Assembly: GCA_028819075.1 (NCBI GenBank)
Contig: JAPPMM010000024.1
Span: 1 to 64,000 of the forward strand
DNA: 64,000 nucleotides
Reading direction: 5' to 3'
DNA from: Gammaproteobacteria bacterium
GTDB lineage: Bacteria; Gemmatimonadota; Gemmatimonadetes; Longimicrobiales; Gaopeijiaceae
The translations under genes and the position numbers were made by a program. Below are positions 61,181 to 64,000 of the stretch, in pieces. The notes below the pieces were generated by a model. It worked only from the letters and a program-made list of their open reading frames with translations, searched no databases and was not told the DNA's origin. The first letter of the stretch is position 1. Each line of letters begins with the position of its first letter.

Positions 61181-61977
61181 CGGGCGGGGCGCCCAACGGC
61201 GGCGGCGCCTCGGCCGAGGCGCTTTCCGCGAAGGTGGTCGTGCAGAACCTCACGATCCGCTACGGGAACCATGTGGCGCTGCGAGGGCTGGATCTCTCCA
61301 TTCGCCGGAACGAGATCCTGGGGGTCATCGGCCCCGCGGGCTCGGGCAAGACCTCGTTCCTGCGCGCCCTCAACCGCATGGACGAGTTCATCCCCGGGAT
61401 GGAGGTGGAGGGCCGTATCACCTTCGACGGCCGCGATATCCGACGCGTGCGCAATGTGTACGCGCTGCGCAGCCGCATCGGCGTGGTCTTTCCGCTCCCG
61501 GTGGGGCTCCCGCTCACCGTCTACGAGAACGTGGCCCTGGCTCCGCGCCTGCGGGGCGTGCGCAAAGGCAGCGAGCTCGACGAGATCGTCGAACGGTGCC
61601 TCCGGCGCGCCGCGCTCTGGGAAGAGGTCAGGGACCGGCTTGACTCGCTCGGAAGCCTGCTCTCCGGAGGCCAGCAGCAGCGCCTCACCATCGCGCGCGC
61701 GCTTTCGCAGGAACCCGATCTCCTGCTGCTGGACGAGTTCTCGATCGCCGTGGATCCGGTCACCACGATGCGCATAGAGGATGTCCTCAAGGACTTGAAG
61801 AACGAGATGTCGATCGTGCTGGTGACCAATCTGGTGCAGCAGGCGAGGCGGCTGGCGGACCGGACCGCGTTCTTCCTGACCGGCGAGCACGTCGAAACCA
61901 GCGACACGGCGCGCATCTTCAGCGGCATCGTCAAGGATCCGCGCACCCACGACTACATCGAGGGACGCTTTGGCTGA
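61174..61977 (+). CDS. pstB: phosphate ABC transporter ATPase, degenerate (PstB1)
   Basis: 267 residues. Walker A GPAGSGKT (53-60), signature LSGGQ (163-167) and Walker B LLLLDE are intact. The Q-loop Gln is replaced by Pro107 (VVFPLPVGLP where PstB has VFQ-P-P), and the H-loop His by Asn219 (LVTNLVQQ where PstB has VTHNMQQ). Its own nucleotide site should therefore hydrolyse poorly, while its LSGGQ can serve the partner site. Overlaps pstA and pstB2 on both sides. Confidence 0.88.
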   Translation: MVAGGAPNGGGASAEALSAKVVVQNLTIRYGNHVALRGLDLSIRRNEILGVIGPAGSGKTSFLRALNRMDEFIPGMEVEGRITFDGRDIRRVRNVYALRSRIGVVFPLPVGLPLTVYENVALAPRLRGVRKGSELDEIVERCLRRAALWEEVRDRLDSLGSLLSGGQQQRLTIARALSQEPDLLLLDEFSIAVDPVTTMRIEDVLKDLKNEMSIVLVTNLVQQARRLADRTAFFLTGEHVETSDTARIFSGIVKDPRTHDYIEGRFG

Positions 61978-62758
61978 GCCGGCTGCCGCTCCCGCACCTG
62001 CCGCGATCGCGACCCGGGGCCTCAACCTCTGGTATGGAGACTTCCAGGCCCTCTTCGATGTCAACCTGCACGTGAAGCAGGGCATCATCACCTCCCTCAT
62101 CGGTCCCTCGGGCTGCGGCAAATCCACCCTGCTCCGGAGCTGCAACCGCATCAACGAGCGGCTCGGCTACGTCCGAACCACGGGAAGCATCGAGATTCTG
62201 GGCCAGGACATCTACGCGCCGGAGGTAGAGCTGGTGCAGGTGCGCAAGCAGGTGGGGATGGTGTTTCAGCGTCCCAATCCCCTGCCGCTCTCCATCCGCG
62301 ACAACGTGAGCTTCGGCCACCGGCTGCACGCCCGCGGCCACCGCGTCTCGCGCGCGCGCAGGCAGGAACTGGTCGAGGATGCCCTGCGCAAGGTGCTGCT
62401 CTGGGACTCGGTCAAGGATCGGCTCGACACCCTGGCCACCGAGCTGTCGCTCGAGGAGCAGCAGAAGCTCTGCATCGCGCGGTTGCTCCCGGTGAAGCCC
62501 GCCGTGCTGCTCATGGACGAACCGTGCTCGGCGCTCGATCCCAAGGGCACGGCGGCCGTGGAGGAGCTCATCTGGGAGCTGAGGGGCGAGTTCACGATCC
62601 TGATCGTGACCCACAACATGGCCCAGGCGCGGCGAGCCAGCGAGGAGACCGTGTTCATGCTGATCGGCAAGTTGATCGAGCACGGCCGTACGGAGGACGT
62701 CTTCCTGAACCCGCAGCACCGCCAGACCGCCGATTACATCGAGGGGCGCTACGGCTGA
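61970..62758 (+). CDS. pstB: phosphate ABC transporter ATPase with altered signature (PstB2)
   Basis: 262 residues from a TTG. Walker A GPSGCGKST (45-53), Q-loop Gln100 in VFQRPNP, Walker B LMDEPCSALDP (Asp183, Glu184) and H-loop His215 in VTHNM are canonical. The signature motif is LSLEE (159-163) in place of LSGGQ. It should bind and hydrolyse ATP at its own site only if the partner supplies LSGGQ, which PstB1 does. PstB1 and PstB2 thus look like the two halves of one heterodimer. Confidence 0.88.
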   Translation: MAEPAAAPAPAAIATRGLNLWYGDFQALFDVNLHVKQGIITSLIGPSGCGKSTLLRSCNRINERLGYVRTTGSIEILGQDIYAPEVELVQVRKQVGMVFQRPNPLPLSIRDNVSFGHRLHARGHRVSRARRQELVEDALRKVLLWDSVKDRLDTLATELSLEEQQKLCIARLLPVKPAVLLMDEPCSALDPKGTAAVEELIWELRGEFTILIVTHNMAQARRASEETVFMLIGKLIEHGRTEDVFLNPQHRQTADYIEGRYG

Positions 62759-62798
62759 TCGCCGTGCGGCGGGGCGCGGATGGCCCCGCGAGAGAGGA

Positions 62799-62872
<74 letters not shown>

Positions 62873-62905
62873 GTGTCGCGGCCAATGCCGGCTGCTCCCC
62901 CGCGG

Positions 62906-63274
62906 CGGAGCGCACGGAATAAGCCGAGTTCTGTCCCCGCCCGAAGACGGGGGAGGATCATTTATCTGGGACCGGCATCGCTGCCGGCCTCGTGCGGCCT
63001 ACCCGGGACTCGGGTGGAGCGGGCAACTCCTCGTCCTCTATTCGGCCTTGCTCCGGGTGGGGTTTGCCATGCGGCCCCTGTTGCCAGCGGCCCGGTGCGC
63101 CCTTACCGCACCCTTTCACCCTTGCCTGTGCCCCGGGGGGCCATCGGCGGTCTGCTCTCTGCGGCACTTTCCGTCGGCTCACGCCGCCCGGGCGTTACCC
63201 GGCACCCTGCCCTGTGGAGCTCGGACTTTCCTCCAGCGGGCTAACCCGCCAGCGATCCTCACTCGTGCGCTCCG
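62906..63274 (-). ncRNA. rnpB: RNase P RNA (class A)
   Basis: Read on the minus strand, the 5' CGGAGCGCACGA pairs with the 3' TCCGTGCGCTCCG as helix P1. GAGGAAAGTCCGAGCTCCACAGGGCAG (in 20-base pieces: GAGGAAAGTCCG and CAGGGCAGG) and the terminal ACAGAACTCGGCTTATTCC are universal RNase P RNA blocks. GCAAGGGTGAAAGGGTGCGG matches the P10-P11 region. It processes tRNA 5' ends. It sits 33 bases from the tRNA-Arg gene, upstream on the same strand. Confidence 0.95.
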
Positions 63275-63499
63275 CGTTCTCGGGCGCTTCAACTGAAACG
63301 CCGGAGACGGGGAGCAGGAAAGCTACAGGGCAAGGCGGCCGGAGTAAAGCGCACTCTGGCCCGGAATCGGAAGATCGGTACATTGAGGGCCGACCCGGCG
63401 GGGATCCGGGCTTCCAGCCTAATCAACCAGCTTTCGGAAACGTCGGCGAACCTCGTGCGTCCCGGGAGGCTTCCGCGATTGCCGGAGAGGAGAAAACGA

Positions 63500-64000
63500 A
63501 TGGCGCGGCTGCCACTGCTGTTGCACACGGCTCTCGTCCTGGCGCTCGCGGCCTGCATCGGCTGTGGGGATCCCTCGCCGGCGGGTGGGACCGCGTTTCC
63601 GGAGTCGTGGCGGTACCGGGACACACCCGCCCCCGTTACCGCGACCAACGGGATGGTCGTCACGACCGACGAACTCGCCAGCCAGGTCGGTGTCGACGTC
63701 CTCAGGTCCGGCGGGAACGCGATGGATGCCGCCGTCGCGGTGATGTTCGCGCTGGCCGTGGTCAACCCGGAAGCAGGGAACCTCGGCGGTGACGGGTTTC
63801 TGGTGCTTCGGACGGCAGGCGGCGAAACGGCGGCTCTCGACTTCCGCGCCCGCGCGCCCTTCGCCTCCACGCGGGACATGTACCTGGACGACGACGGCGA
63901 AGTCACGGAGGACGTCGTCGTCGGCCATCTCTCCGTCGGCGTGCCCGGCACCGTCGACGGAATGTGGCAAATCCATCGGCGCTTCGGGCGCATGGAATGG
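63500..64000 (+). CDS. gamma-glutamyltransferase, 5' part (runs off the window)
   Basis: The first 167 residues are visible. A hydrophobic signal with ALAACIGCGD suggests a lipoprotein. NGMVVTTDELASQVGVDVLR and SGGNAMDAAVAVMFALAVVNPEAGNLGGDGFL are the classic N-terminal blocks of gamma-glutamyltransferase, which hydrolyses or transfers the gamma-glutamyl group of glutathione. RARAPFASTRDMYLD continues the family. The catalytic Thr lies beyond the window. GGAGAGGAG precedes the ATG. Confidence 0.9.
   Translation, partial: MARLPLLLHTALVLALAACIGCGDPSPAGGTAFPESWRYRDTPAPVTATNGMVVTTDELASQVGVDVLRSGGNAMDAAVAVMFALAVVNPEAGNLGGDGFLVLRTAGGETAALDFRARAPFASTRDMYLDDDGEVTEDVVVGHLSVGVPGTVDGMWQIHRRFGRMEW

Overview
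The window is a 64 kb piece of a high-GC bacterial chromosome with dense, often overlapping genes on both strands. Several traits point to a Gemmatimonadota-like heterotroph: a secreted 6-bladed beta-propeller with an RSGQGPRE-type blade motif, many lipoprotein hydrolases, frequent GTG/TTG starts and a fused aspartokinase-homoserine dehydrogenase. The phylum is an inference from gene content, not a measurement.

Layout. 1-7.6 kb is an accessory region. It holds a DnaQ-BRCT exonuclease, small lipoproteins, a solitary infA, phage-flavoured small genes (a holin-like protein, a zinc-finger protein), an ankyrin protein and the C-terminal remnant of a tyrosine recombinase. It also carries two unrecognised interspersed repeat families and a T-shaped (three-way) palindrome. 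7.7-10.2 kb is thrA. 10.4-19.4 kb is a coherent peptidoglycan-sugar salvage locus: a BadF-type amino-sugar kinase, an SSS symporter, a GH3-beta-lactamase fusion, a second GH3 enzyme and a divergent NamZ-type muramidase. 19.4-32.2 kb carries a propeller pseudogene and its intact relative, an M14 peptidase, a nucleotidyltransferase, a DAACS transporter, a DUF445 protein, small membrane proteins, cutA, an acyl-CoA synthetase, an OsmC protein and a TPR protein. 32.3-36.1 kb has a Trm112-like protein, an SDR, folE and a eukaryote-type PTPS (a probable tetrahydrobiopterin route), then asd. 36.3-40.1 kb has a metzincin lipoprotein, an outer-membrane-type protein, nfo, two zinc-independent ribosomal protein genes (S14, L31), a HIT protein and a cytochrome c.

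39.6-49.6 kb is an oxidative, copper-linked region. A four-gene minus-strand operon (LVIVD-like propeller, small secreted beta protein, multicopper oxidase, cytochrome c) faces a second multicopper oxidase. The second oxidase carries the small secreted protein as a fused N-terminal domain. A phoD gene broken by one in-frame amber codon and an amidohydrolase lie alongside. 49.7-58.3 kb has an aminotransferase, a VapBC pair, a NagX/HGSNAT-like acyltransferase, a GCS2-CBS fusion, a nitroreductase, an M28 peptidase, a 55-codon gene behind a textbook sigma-54 promoter, and a YkvI-like transporter.

58.4-62.8 kb is a tightly overlapping pst operon with two PstB ATPases. Their defects are complementary: PstB1 lacks the Q-loop Gln and H-loop His, and PstB2 lacks LSGGQ. 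This predicts an asymmetric heterodimer with one competent ATP site. The window ends with tRNA-Arg(CCG), rnpB and the 5' part of a gamma-glutamyltransferase gene.
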